Source of the DNA: Lithobates sylvaticus
Lineage: Eukaryota > Chordata > Amphibia > Anura > Ranidae
Reading direction: 5' to 3'
DNA length: 64,000 bases
NCBI GenBank assembly: GCA_028564925.1
Contig: CM053031.1
Span: forward strand, 162,790,726-162,854,725
Part shown: piece by piece, positions 35,582 through 47,449 of the stretch
How the letters are laid out: the number at the start of each line of letters is the position of its first letter
Position numbering within the stretch: the first letter of the stretch is position 1
Program-made: the position numbers and the translations under genes
Notes under the pieces: generated by a model
The model's input: the letters and a program-made list of their open reading frames with translations, nothing else
What the model was told of the DNA's origin: nothing
Databases searched by the model: none

Positions 35582-36307
35582 CAGGGGTAGGCAACCTCGG
35601 CACAGCTGCAGTGAGGGCGTGAGGGGGGGGGGGGTAAGGGGGTGGTGATGGGAACTGTGGAGGGGGTGGTGGGGTGCAGTGTGGGGTGTCGTGGTAAAGG
35701 GTTAGGGGGGGGTGGTGCGGGGGCGGGTGCGTGGGGTGGGGGGTGGCTGCGTAGAGCGGGGTGGTGGGGGGGGTGGGGGGGAGTCGTGGGGGGGTGGGGG
35801 GGTCTCTGTGGTGGGGGGGGTGGGGGGGAGTCTGAGGGGGGTCTGCCCTGAGGTGGGGGTGTCTGTAATGCTGGGGTAGGGGGTCGGTAAGGTTTGGTCG
35901 GGGGCACTGATGGTGTGGCGGATAGAGTGCCGGGGGGGTTTAAAGGTGGTGGCCGTCGTAGGGGGGGGTGTCTGCGGTGGTAAGTGTTGGGTGGTGGTGG
36001 TGGTGGTAGGTGGGGTAGGGTGGTGGTGGGGAGGTCGGTCGGTGCGAGCTGTCGGTGGGGGTAATGCACTGATGGAGGGGTCTGGGGTGGGGGGGAGGTG
36101 GGTGGGGTTAAGTGGGAGCGGGTGGTGGGTGGTGGTGGTGGGGGGGGTGTGGTGGGGCGGGTGGGTGGGTGGGTCTGGCACAGCTGCAGTGAAACTACAA
36201 ATCCTATCATGCTTCTAGGAGTCATGCCTGTGATTGTGAATGTCTTGCAATGTCTCATGGGACTTGTAGTTTCACCACAGCTGGAGGGCCGAGGTTGCCT
36301 ACCCCTG
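35582..36307. mobile_element. hAT element, CAGGGGTAGGCAACC ends, scrambled G-rich core
   Basis: CAGGGGTAGGCAACCTCGGC at the left and GCCGAGGTTGCCTACCCCTG at the right are perfect inverse ends. CCTTAGTC flanks both sides exactly (35574-35581 and 36308-36315). The ends are typical of a common vertebrate hAT group. The core from 35620 to 36170 is G/T-rich and contains pieces of the neighbouring minisatellite (35830-35878 matches 35250-35290). Confidence 0.9.
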
Positions 36308-36945
36308 CCTTAGTCTGTCTGCAAAGTGGTGCATCTGTAGCATGTGTAACACATCCTGCAGCAAAAATGAAATTTCTAAAGAAAAAAAAAAGAGTCAAAT
36401 CACACAGCTATTTAAAAAAAAAAAAACAGCATAGGCCCCTCCAGTCCATACCAGGCCCTTCAGGTCTGGTATGGATTTTAAGGGAAACCCCACGTCAAAA
36501 TAAAAAAAAAAGGCGTAGGGCCCCCCAAAATCCTTACCAGAACCTTATCTGAGCACGCAGCCGGGCAGGTCAGGAAAGGGGGGAGGGCGAGCGCCGCCCC
36601 CCGATAAATCATACCAGGCCACATGCCCTCTACATGGGGACATGGGTGTTTTGGGGGCTTTGGGGACAAGGGCCTCTTCCGACAACCCTGGGCTGTGGTT
36701 GTCAGGGTCTGCTGGTGGGGGCTTATCGGAATCTGGAAGCCTCCTTTAACAAAGGGGCCCCCAGATCCTGCCCCCCCCCCATGTGAATGGGTATCTGGTA
36801 CATCGTACCCCTTCCCATTAACCAAAAAAGTGTCAAAAAGTAAAAACCACAAGAAACTGTTTTTGACAAGTCCTTTATTAAAAAATAAAAGAATAGTGTC
36901 CCTCGATGTACATCCATCGTCAATCACGAAGCCCGCCAGACCCAT

Positions 36946-37286
36946 AGATATGTAGAGAGATAGCAGGCGGAGTACTGTTCAGATCACTCTGCACCTGGAA
37001 CTAGGGGGGCAGGATTGGCAAATGCGGGCACCTGCTCCTTTGGTCGCCAGCTCCAGCCTGCTTCTATTTAAAAATATTTCCAACTGGCTCCAAACTCTGC
37101 CTGAATAAGTGGATGCGGGTGTTGCATCAAGCTGTCAACGGGTTCTTTCTTACACGTGTGGAGCCAACAATAAGTTTCCTAAAATATAAAGGGCAGATTT
37201 TTACTGACATAACATTTCTCTAATTAATAATTACAGACAGCTGTAAAAATCACAGATTTTTTCAAAATGTCAGTATATGTACTAAT
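36946..37286. other. no gene seen
   Basis: Unassigned sequence between the foldback element and the next hAT element. Confidence 0.3.
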
Positions 37287-38353
37287 CAGTGGCGGCCCGT
37301 GCATTAGGGCCTTTTCATGTGCCCGGCCCCTTTCAGGATGCCGGACACATGAAATACTATGGCGGGGATAGGTGGGGGATGTGTATTTTGAAGCATGTGA
37401 TTTGATCCAGAGGCTCTAATAGGATTCAAAATAGGGTGGGCTCGGGGCGCAGAGCACTGCATCACGATCCCACACTGTTGTGTGGCATAGTGAATGAATT
37501 TTCACTATTTTCTGAGACACTGAGACCTGTCTCCCAATTGGCCCAAGCATTAGGTGATCCTATTGGATGCCTAACGCTGTGGCGGAAGAGGAGACACGGC
37601 GGAGGAAGCCTGAGGAGCCGAGCGAACACGCTGAGGAGAGCCGCCGCTTCCCGCCGAAGAGGAGAGCCGCCGCTTCCCGCCAAGGAGGAAAGCCGCCACT
37701 TCCCACCGAGGAGGAGAGCCCCGTCACTCCAGGAGAGGAGCACTCTCGCCGGACCACCCGCGAGATGGGGGTTAGTGCAGTGACACCCGAGCCGGGGGAC
37801 GTGCCTGGCTGCATTTGATGGGCACAAGTGGCTGCATATACTGGGCACAAGTGGCTGCATTTGACGGGCACAAATGATTGCATTTGACAGGCACAAGTGA
37901 CTGCATTTGACTGGGACAAGTGGCTGCATTTGACGGGCACAAGTGGCTGCATTTGACGGGCACAAGTGGCTGCATTTGATTGGCACAAGTGGCTGCATAT
38001 GATGGGCACAAGTGGCTGCATATGATGGGCACAAGGGGCTGCATTTGACGAGCACAAGTGGCTGCATTTGATGAGCACAAGTGGCTGCATTTGACGGGCA
38101 CAAGTGGCTGCATTTGACGGGCACAAGTGGGTGCATTTAATGGGCACAAGTGGCTGCATTTGATGGGGCACAAGTGGCTGCATTTGATGGGGCACAAGTA
38201 GCTGCATATGATGGGCACAGGTGGCTGGATATGATGGGGCACAATGGCTGCATTTGATAGGCACAGTGAAGCTGCAATTGATGAGGGGGGGGGGGGGTTA
38301 GTATTTCAGTATGTTAGCGCACCCCAAAAAATTTTGATCACCAGCCGCCACTG
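37287..38353. mobile_element. hAT element with a minisatellite interior
   Basis: CAGTGGCGGCCCGTGCA at the left and CAGCCGCCACTG at the right are inverse ends of the classic hAT type. GTACTAAT flanks both sides exactly (37279-37286 and 38354-38361). The left part is a GC-rich non-coding body; the right half is a tandem array. There is no transposase. Confidence 0.9.
37807..38285. repeat. Minisatellite of about 24 bp (GGCACAAGTGGCTGCATTTG)
   Basis: About 20 units read GGGCACAAGTGGCTGCATTTGA with variants (CATATGAT, CATTTGACG). The array ends in a G run at 38286. Confidence 0.95.
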
Positions 38354-38575
38354 GTACTAATGGTTGCCAACCCTGGAATGGACCTGTATGGTCTGTGATC
38401 CATTACCTGGAGGCTGCTGCTTCTGCTAAAAATCCTCAGTGCTGTCCATCCATCATAAACCTGAATACAACCCTGAGCCACTAACTTCTGGTGTTGTGAA
38501 GGTGAACAGCTGCCTCTGCTACTTAGATACAGTGCCTTGCAAAAGTATTCACCCCCTTGGCATTTTTCGTTTGTT

Positions 38576-39533
38576 TTTTTTAAAAGATATTATTATTATT
38601 ATTTAAGACAAACCAACAAACATAAAGAAAACGCAAACACAAACACAAAAAAAAACACAGCAATAACACCAGACAACCTGGTCATACAGAGGTATGTAAC
38701 ATTAGGCGATATGCTCATGCATAGAAAATGAAACAGATATCAGTGCAAAAAGTATAAAATAGGCACAATGGTAAGAGGTGCAGGTATGCTACCAGGGCAT
38801 AGTAATAGCAGAGGACCAAACATTAGAGACCTCTGGGGCACAGCCCATCAATGGACAATCAAGGGTAGTACAATCAGTGCTGGGAGTGGGTTAACGGACT
38901 GGCCAACCATCTACCCGAAATTTTGTGAAAGGTTTTGTTTCGTTTCCGGAGTTCAAAAGTACGTTTGTACAGTGGTATAGAGTCATTAATACGTTTTAGC
39001 CAGAGGGATTTCGGAGAGGTCTGTGCACCCTTCCAGGACAGTAAGATATTTTTTTTTTAACAAAAAAATACAGTATGCGGAGCAGTCTCTTGCCATGGGA
39101 CGATATGGGTAAAGCACAAAAAACGCTTGGTAGTAGGCAGTTCTTGGGGTGAATTATATTTGGGAGGCCTAACGCTGACGAAATGAAAGCACCCACTTCC
39201 TCACAGAAATCCTGGACTATTGGGCATGACCAGAAGCAATGTAGGAAATCGGCCTCTTGGCCACAGCCATGGAAACAGGCAGCCGAGGGCAAGAGACCCA
39301 TCTTGTGCAACCTAGCCGGGATGAGGTGGGTCTGATGAAAAATCTTTACCTGTATGATGTGGTCCCGGGAAGCAATAACAAAGGTTTTATACGTGTCACT
39401 AAATTCTGACCAGTCTTCGTCCATCAGAGAGATGTCCAGAGAGGTCCATTGCTTTGTGAAACCTGGGGTTAAAGTCAGTCATTAGGGCTGCATAGTAGGT
39501 GGAGACTAGTTTAGTGGGATCTGGTTGTCTGAG
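38576..39533 (-). mobile_element. Tx1/L1-type LINE tail with 14-bp duplication
   Basis: ATTTTTCGTTTGTT flanks it at 38562-38575 and 39534-39547. On the minus strand the end at 38576 is A-rich (poly-T on the plus strand), as expected for a LINE 3' end. The minus frame 39424-38996 encodes an ORF2 C-terminal region with a cysteine/histidine block (CFHGCGQEADFLHCFWSC). The copy is severely 5'-truncated. It interrupts the end of the Tc1 element. Confidence 0.85.
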
Positions 39534-39767
39534 ATTTTTCGTTTGTTACCTCACAACCTTGAAAATTAACATGGATTATTTTGCATCATTTAATTTACAG
39601 AACATGCCCACAACTTTGAAGATAATTTTTTTTTTTATTATTGTGAAGCAAACAACAAATAGGACAAAATAACAGAAAAAGTAAATGTGCATAACTATTC
39701 ACCCCCCTAAAGTCAATACTTTGTAGAGCCACCTTTTGTGGCTATCACAGCTCCAAGTCGCTTTGGA

Positions 39768-40103
39768 TAATGCCGTGTACACACGAGTGGAATTTCCGAC
39801 AGAAAAAGTCAGACGGAAGCTTTTCAGCGTATATTCCGATCGTGTGTATGCCTCATCAGACTTTTTTTTTTTTAGAAAATTCTGACGGACCTAGAAATAG
39901 AATATGTACTAAATATTTCCGATGGAACCAATTCCTATCGGGAAAACCGATCGTCTGTATGCTGTTCCGACGAACCAATAACGACGCATGCTCTGAAGCA
40001 AGTAGGAGACGATCGGACTTTGGTGTGATTGTGTGTACGCAAGACAGTTTCAGTGGAATTTCGTCGGAACTCTGTCAGAAAAACCTTCAGAGTACACGGC
40101 ATA
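39768..40103. mobile_element. TA-flanked MITE in the Tc1 element
   Basis: AATGCCGTGTACACACGAG at the left and GAGTACACGGCATAA at the right are inverse. TA flanks both sides. It belongs with 23663-24067 and 25594-25985 by its ends and TCCGA-rich interior. Confidence 0.6.
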
Positions 40104-40200
40104 AGTCTCTAGGAGACCACTGGGATTTTTGCCCATTCCTCCTTGCAAAACTGCTCCAGCTCATTCAAGTTGAATGGTTTATGCTTGTGAACAGCAATCT

Positions 40201-40844
40201 TTAAAGTGGATGTAAACCCGAATTTTTTATTTTTATTTTTTTTATGTCATAATGTGCAGTATAAGATTTCCTATCATTTGAGCCCAGTCTTGCCACAAAG
40301 AGTTAATCCAGCTCTGAGCAATCCTCTTTTATTGTTCAGTGAGATAAATCTTGACAAACAGAGAAAAACTTTGTCAAATCCTCCCCCTTGCTGTGAGTGA
40401 CAGATGATTTACATATCTCGTGCACTAGCCTAAGAGACATGCATTATTTTTTAATTCCCTCCCACTCCTTTCTTCTGCTGCTCTGCCAGGGTTGGATGTT
40501 CCACACCTCAGCATAATTGGACATGCTGAAGTCATGTGGTTACTTTCCTTTCTTTTCACTGGATGTTAGAGATCATAGCAGAAGTTCAGTGTAAGAAATA
40601 CACAGGAGAAAATGCATATTGACAAGGGGAATGTAGAGGTGGGCGGGGAGTCTACTGACATCACGACTCCACCCACGAGCTCCAGACAACAGACCCACCC
40701 ACAGAATCTGCATTTTTTCAGGTCTCATAACAGAGTGGAGACATTTGACAGGTAAAGATACATGCAGGAGGCATGTATATGCTTATAGATAACCTCTATG
40801 GCAGTAGTTTAGAAAGGATGAAATTGGGTTTACATCCACTTTAA
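40201..40844. mobile_element. TTAA element with AGTGGATGTAAACCC ends
   Basis: TTAAAGTGGATGTAAACCC at the left is the exact inverse of GGGTTTACATCCACTTTAA at the right. The interrupted Tc1 sequence CAATCT-TTAA-GTCTGA is restored if it is removed with one TTAA, supporting a 4-bp TTAA duplication. Confidence 0.8.
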
Positions 40845-41219
40845 GTCTGAGCACAGATTTTCTATTGGATTTAGGTCTGGGCTTTGACTAGGCCATCCCA
40901 ACACATTTACATGTTTCCCTTTAAACCACTTAAGTGTTGCTTTAGCAGTGTGTTTGGGATCATTGTCCTGCTGGAAGGTGAACCTCCATCCTAGCCTCAA
41001 ATCACACACAGAGTGGTACAGGTTTTGCTCAAGAATATCCCTGCATTTAGCACCATCCATCTTTCCCTCAACTATGACCAGTTTCCCAGTCCTGACTGCT
41101 GAAAAACATCCCTGCAGCATGATGCTGCCACCATGTTTCACTGTGGGGATGGTGTTCTTTGGGTGATGTGATGTGTTGGGTTTGCACCAGACATAGCGTT
41201 TTCTTTGATGGCCAAGAAA
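40845..41219 (-). pseudogene. Tc1-like transposase, C-terminal catalytic half
   Basis: On the minus strand the frame 41141-40830 reads MKHGGSIMLQGCFSAV, then WRFTFQQDNDPKHTAKAT (second catalytic Asp) and SQSPDLNPIENLCSDLKW (catalytic Glu). These are the DD34E blocks of Tc1 transposases. The upstream half of the gene lies at 54805-55290, displaced by the DIRS insertion at 41219/54805. The protein cannot be made; the C-terminal tail is further broken by the TTAA element and a MITE. Confidence 0.85.
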
Positions 41220-42065
41220 TTGGATTTTTATAACAGCTTACCTGTAAAATCCTTTTCTTGGAGTACATCACGGGACACAGAGCCATAGTAGTTACTATGT
41301 GGGTTATATAGGCCATCTTTAGGTGATGGACACTGGCACACCCTAAGACAGGAAGTTCACTCCCTATATAAACCCTACCATTACTGTGAGTACCTCAGTT
41401 TTGTCGCAAAGCAATATACGTGTATCAAAAGAGGGGAGGGACCTCCTGTATCCCATGATGTACACCAAGAAAAGGATTTTACAGGTACTGTTTTACTGTT
41501 ATAAAAATCCTATTCTCTTCATTGTACATCACGGGACACAAGGCCATAGTAGTTACTATGTGGGATGTCCCAGAGCAATGCTATCTGAGGGGAGGGAGAC
41601 ACAAACAAAAGTAGGGTGCCATCAGACTTGAAGACCTATACTGCTGCCTGCAGCACACTGCACCCAAAGGCGATATCCTCATGCCTTTTTACATCCACCT
41701 GATAGAATCTAGTGAATGTATGGAATGAAACCCAAGTTGCGGCCCTGCAGATTTGAGCCATGGAGGCTTGGTAATGCACTGCCCACGCAGCACTAACAGC
41801 CCTGGAGGAGTGCGCTTTGATCTGAAAAAGGTAGAACCCTCCTCTTCAAACCATAAGCTTGAATAATTATTTACCAATTACACTTAGCAACAGTAGATTT
41901 CAACGCTGCCTGTGCTTTTCTAGGACCTTCAGGCAACACAAACAAAACATCAGCTTTTCGAATCTGAGCAGTCGCCTTCAAAAGACTTTGACTGTTCTCA
42001 CTATATCAAGAGAATGTAGTACTTTTCATCCGTAGAACAGGTTTGGGAAAAAAAATGGGTAGAAC

Positions 42066-43691
42066 CAGAGGTGTTGTTATGGGGATGCGGGGGGTGCGAC
42101 CCGCACCGGGTGACACCCACCAGAGGGGTGACACCAAGGCCGCCACTATAGCTTGCAGCGAAGCGAGCACTACATTCAGCCGTGCGGGGGACAGGGGGGA
42201 GGCTGCCTATAACACTCCCCAGCTGTCACTCAGGATCTCCCATATCTCCTGTGGCAGCCGGATTAGGTGGGTGGAGCTGGGGGTGTGGGCGCCTCCTCCA
42301 CTCCTCCCACAGACCCATTCACACCGATCCCACAGCTGAAGGAGATAGACCAGAGGACACAGCAGCCCCGCCCACCCGCCTGGGTCTTCACCTGCAAGCA
42401 TGAGGTATGCTAGAAGTTACTGCACAGCACACTGTCACACATCCGTACCTGCCTTGTACCACCCCAAACCTGCCCTGTGCCACCCCAAACTGCCCTGTGC
42501 CACCCCAAACTGCCCTATACCACCCCAACCTGCCCTGTGCCACCCCAAACTGCCCTATGCCCCCCAAACTGCCCTATACCACCCCAACCTGCCCTGTGCC
42601 ACCCCAAACTGCCCTATGCCCCCCAAACTGCCCTGTGCCACCCCCAACCTGCCCTGTGCCACCCCAAACTGCCCTATACCACCCCCAAACTGCCCAATGC
42701 CACCCCCAACCTGCCCTGTGCCACCCCAAACTGCCCTATGCCCCCCAAACTGCCCTGTGCCACTCCCAACCTGCCCTGTGCCCCCCAAACTACCCTGTAC
42801 CACCCACAACCTGCCCTGTGCCTCCCCAAACCTGCCCTATGCCACTCCAAACTGCCCTGTACCTCCCAAACTGCCCTGTGCCACCCCAAACTGCCCTATA
42901 CCACCCCAACCTGCCCTGTGCCACCCCAAACTGCCCTGTGCCCCCAAACTGCCCTGTACCACCTCCAACCTGCCCTGTACCACCCCCAACCTGCCCTGTA
43001 CTACCCCAAACTGCCCGTACCACCCTAACCTGCTCTGTACCTCCCCAAACTGCCCTGTACCACCCCAACCTGCCAATATACCAATCCAACCTACCCCATA
43101 CCACCCCAACCTGCCACTACACCACTCATACCCTAACCTGCATTACCCCAACCTGCCCCGTGCCACCCCCACCTGCCCTGTACCACCCCCAACCTGCCCT
43201 GTACCACCCCCAACCTACCCCATACCACCCCAACCTGCCACTACACAACTCATACCCTAACCTGCATTACCCCAACCTTCCCCGTGCCACCCCCACCTGC
43301 CCTGTGCCACCCCCAACCTGCCAATATACCAATCCAACCTACCCCATACCACCCCAACCTGCCCCTATACCACTCATACCCTAACCTGCTTCACCCCAAC
43401 CTGCCCTGTGCCACCCCCACCTGCCCTGTACCACCCCAACCTGCCCTGTACCACCCCCAACCTGCCCTGTACCACCCCCAACCTACCCCATACCACCCCC
43501 AACCTGCCACTATACAACTCCATACTATCCTAACCTGTCACTATACCACCCTATACTATAATTTACAGGGGCTGGTTTTGGGTGCGCCCCGTGACCGTGC
43601 GCTGCCTGCAGGGGGAGGGCAGCCTAGGCAAGAGGGGGGGTGACACCATGTTTTACCGCACCAGCTGACACCAACCCTAGTGACGCCACTG
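42066..43691. mobile_element. hAT element with a CCTGCCCTGTGCCACC minisatellite
   Basis: CAGAGGTGTTGTTATGGGG at the left and TAGTGACGCCACTG at the right are its ends. GGTAGAAC flanks both sides exactly (42058-42065 and 43692-43699). It belongs to the family of 33187-35571: both have GGGTGACACC near each end and a minisatellite between, but the repeat units are unrelated. Confidence 0.9.
42440..43560. repeat. Minisatellite of about 19-21 bp (CCACCCCAAACTGCCCTGTG)
   Basis: More than 45 units of CCTGCCCTGTGCCACCCCAA and variants, then longer higher-order blocks with ACTCATACCCTAACC near 43120, 43250 and 43370. Pro-rich open frames across it are by-products of the repeat. Confidence 0.96.
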
Positions 43692-46545
43692 GGTAGAACA
43701 ATATCCTGATTTAGATGAAACCTGACCCCACCTTCGGCAGAAAGCTAGGATGAGGACGCAATACCATCCTATCTTTGTGAATAATCTAGTATGGCTCTTT
43801 TACAAGAAAGAGCAGCTAACTCCGATACCCTTCTTGCAGAAGATATGGCAACCAGAAAAAATAACTTCCTTGTCAAAAGGATCAAGGGAGTATGTCGTAT
43901 TGGCTATAAAAAACAGTTTTTGTAATACCGATAAAAAAAAACAAATTCAAGTCCCAAGGTTTAAAGGGTTACTTAAGCGGTGGATTAAGCCATGTTACCC
44001 CTGAATAAAACTACGGACCAGGGAATGCAAAGCAAGTGGTCATTGGAACAATACCGATAAGGCCGAGACCTATCCTTTGATAGTACTCAAGGCCAGCTTC
44101 ATCTCTAATCCTACTTGCAGAAAGGCAAGGATTCTACCTATGACATACTTTCTAGGATGCCAACCCCTGGATTCACACCAGGAAACATATGCCCTCCAGA
44201 CTCTATAATAAATGACTCTGGAAGCTGGCTCCTTGCATTAATCAAGGTAGATAGCATTGACCCTGAAAGCCCACGATTCTTCAAAATGTGTGTTTCAATA
44301 GCCAAACCGTTAAAATTGAACTCTTTGTAAGGTAGGATGGAATACTGGTCCCTGCGAGAGCAGGTCTGCACATGGTGGTATGGTCCATAGGTCCCCTACC
44401 GTCATCCTTATGATCTCTGAATACCAAGATCTTCTGGGCCACGCTGGGGCCACAAGAACCACCGGCTTCCTTCCTGCTTGATCCTGCGAAGAAGTTGAGG
44501 TAGCATCAGAATAGGAGGAAATGCATAAATCAGTGAAAACTGATCCTACGGTCACTAAGGCATCTGTTCCGCACGCGAGCGCATCCCTTGTTTCTTGACA
44601 CAAAGTTGTTGACTTTGTTGTTGAACCTGGACACAAACAGAGCTACATCTGGGACCCCCCATCTTTGACATATAGCCAGGAAGATGTCAGGGTGAAAGGA
44701 CCATTCCCCTGAGAACGACTGCTGGCGACCGAAGTAGTCCGCCTGCCAGTTCTCTATCCCTAGAATGAAGATTGCCAATATGCACAACATATGCTTTTCT
44801 TCCCAGGCTAGGATATGGTTCATCTCTCCCTGGGCTGCATGACTTCTGGTGCCCCCTAGGTGATTGACACAGGCCACTGCTGTGGCATTGGATCCTGACA
44901 GGAAAATTCTGCAACCTGAATGTCCAGGCCCTTAGGGCTAAGCACGGTGCCCGAATCTCTAGAATGTTGATGGGCAAGGTCCTTCATTCTGGACCATTTC
45001 CCTTGAACAGTTGCTTCTTCCAAGACTGCTCCCCAACCTGAATGGCCGGCATCTGTTGTTACCACTTTCCAGGTAACTGGTATGAAGGATTTCCCCCTCT
45101 GCAGATTCTTGGATATCCACCACCAACTGAGGCTCTGGCACATCTTAGGAGACAGACGCATTGGGAAATCTAGAGTTTGGACCTTCTTGTTCCAAGCAGA
45201 AGCATACTGTTTTGCAGCAGTCTCAAATGAAACTGAGCATAGGGAACAGCTTCGAACAAAGCCACCATCTTTCCCAACAACCTCTTGTTGGGATAGGCGA
45301 AATAGAAGGATTCTTCTTCACCTTGACCTCCTGAACCAGCTCCTTTATGGAGCTGATCTTTGCCTGGGGTAAAAACACCCTTTTCTGGGCTGAATCTATG
45401 ATCAGACCCAAGTACTCTAATCTTCTTAATGGTTTTAAGGAAGCGCTCTCTAGGTTGAGGATCCAACCTAGGTATTCCAGGTAGTTGTGGTGACCATACT
45501 TTGGTCTAAGTGGGCTACCGACCGGTCTATCAAGAGCAAGTCGTCTAGTAATGCTATAATTGTTATACCTTGAGCCCTTAATCTGGCCAGAAGAGGGGCC
45601 AGAACTTTTGTAAACACCTGGGGTGCAGTAGCTAGACTGAAAGGCAAGGCTACAATTGAAAATGTAGCTTTCTACCTCGAAACGTAGATGTATCCTTGAT
45701 GTCGACTGATGCCAGAAGTTCTCCTCCTTATAGGATGGAGACAACTGCTCGGATGCGAAAAAAGAGGATTTTCAGGAATTGATTTAGACCTAGAATGGGT
45801 TTGACATCTCCGTTTGGTTTTGGCATCGTGAAAAGGTTTAAATAAAAATCACAATCCCTGTTCTTTCATGGGGAACACATGATCACTTTTGAGACAAAAG
45901 CCAATCTAATGCTTGAAAGAGAAACTTCTTTTTCTCTGGATCTTTGGACATTTGACCTGAGAAAATGAGATGGGCACTTTTCTAGTGTAACCATGAGTTA
46001 TTGTGGAGACCACTGATCTGTCTTGAAACTCTTCCTGCCAGATCCTTGAGAACTGCAGAAGTCTTCCCCCCACTCGAGTGAGCGGGAGCGCCCCTTCACA
46101 AAGAGGCTTTAGAATTCTGGTTGTAGTATTCCTTCCCTAGGACTTCTTCTGTCCCTGGGATTGACCCTGAGGTCTACCTTTTGAACCTGACGGTGAAAAC
46201 CGTCGGGACTGCCTGGGGGCTGAAGCCCCTGGCCCTGGAGAAGGAGCCAGTTTAAATGATAGACGTTTACTCCTTTTCTTAACTGACAAAAGGGTACCCT
46301 TTTTGGATGTATTTGACCAAATCATCCTCAAACAGCCGTTCACCACGGAAAGGAAAAGCCGACCAGGAGTTTTTTGCATGGTGCTTTGGCTGGCAAATTT
46401 TCAACCATAAGATTCTATGCCTATGCACCAGCCCAGCGTAAGGCCTGAAGAATAGATCTCTCATAGCGTCAATTGCAAAACATAAAGCCCCTGGTAGCTC
46501 GGCTAAATCCTGGGCCTGTTGATCAGGGATAACTTTGAACACCTG

Positions 46546-47225
46546 AATTGAAAGATTTTTCTGGCAATCTGGTTCCCAATCCAGAGTGTCAGAAGGGAAA
46601 AAGGGGAGCTAGTGGACTATTGCGGTACTGGTGTATGTATTTAGCTCACAAATGTGAAAAAAGTTTAAAAGTTTTTAAATCATTTATTACAGGAAACAAA
46701 AATGAAAACAAAATCTACACACAACATATATACTAAAAACTGTACATATAATGGATGATTTCAATGTTTCATGACTAGTTTCGCCAACAAAGTGGCTTCT
46801 TCAGAACATATGTACATCTGAAAAACAAATTCACAGATATAATACATTGCAATGTATTATATCTGTGAATTTGTTTTTCAGATGTACATATGTTCTGAAG
46901 AAGCCACTTTGTTGGCGAAACTAGTCATGAAACATTGAAATCATCCATTATATGTACAGTTTTTAGTATATATGTTGTGTGTAGATTTTGTTTTCATTTT
47001 TGTTTCCTGTAATAAATGATTTAAAAACTTTTAAACTTTTTTCACATTTGTGAGCTAAATACATACACCAGTACCGCAATAGTCCACTAGCTCCCCTTTT
47101 TCCCTTCTGACACTCTGGATTGGGAACCAGATTGCCCGAAAAATCTTTCAATTCTAATTTTTGGATGATGGTACGGTACCTTTAATATTCTTTATTTACC
47201 TTATGGATTGGCCCCACAATTTTTC
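46546..47225. mobile_element. Palindromic retroposon with 15-bp target duplication
   Basis: AACTTTGAACACCTG flanks it at 46531-46545 and 47226-47240. The arms 46546-46849 and 46850-47153 are inverted copies that differ at only a few sites and meet with no spacer at ATACATTG/CAATGTAT. Each arm contains GAAGAAGCCACTTTGTTGGC and CTGTAATAAATGATTT, features of retroposon 3' regions. About 70 extra bases lie beyond the right arm (47154-47225). The same 62-residue open frame occurs on each arm in opposite directions; I do not regard it as a gene. Confidence 0.8.
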
Positions 47226-47449
47226 AACTTTGAACACCTGTCTCAACTGACCCTTCAAGGATTGACATACCCCAATTGCCGCCACTGCAGGTTGAGCCAC
47301 TGAACCTGCCAAAGAAAATGCATTTGTTTAACAGGAATTCCAAGTTCTTATCGGTTGGATGCCAAATCACTTGAGTGTTGTCTACCGGACAAGTCAAATT
47401 TTCATTCACAGAGGATATGGCAGCGTCAATTGCTGGTATACCCCACCTT

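Larger units (their letters stand above)
32730..36945. mobile_element. Foldback element, arms split by two hAT insertions
   Basis: The left arm (32730-33121) and the right arm (33125-33186 plus 36308-36945) are inverted copies. Matching landmarks are CGTGATTGACGATGGAT (left) against ATCCATCGTCAATCACG (right), ACTTTTTCGGT against ACCAAAAAAGT, and GGCAGACTAAGG against CCTTAGTCTGTC. The centre is AAAGTGGG-AGC-CCCACTTT at 33114-33132. The right arm keeps a longer interior than the left, so the arms differ by indels. Runs of about 20 or more G (32870-32892) and C (36771-36780) sit at mirrored positions. Confidence 0.75.

Noticed and set aside
42400-43384. Pro/Cys-rich open frames of about 300 codons
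   Set aside because: Minisatellite within a hAT element; all three frames are equally open, which shows the absence of coding constraint.
46548-47151. Identical 62-residue open frames on both palindrome arms
   Set aside because: They are mirror copies of one repeat arm; there is no homology that I recognise and the stretch reads as a retroposon 3' region.
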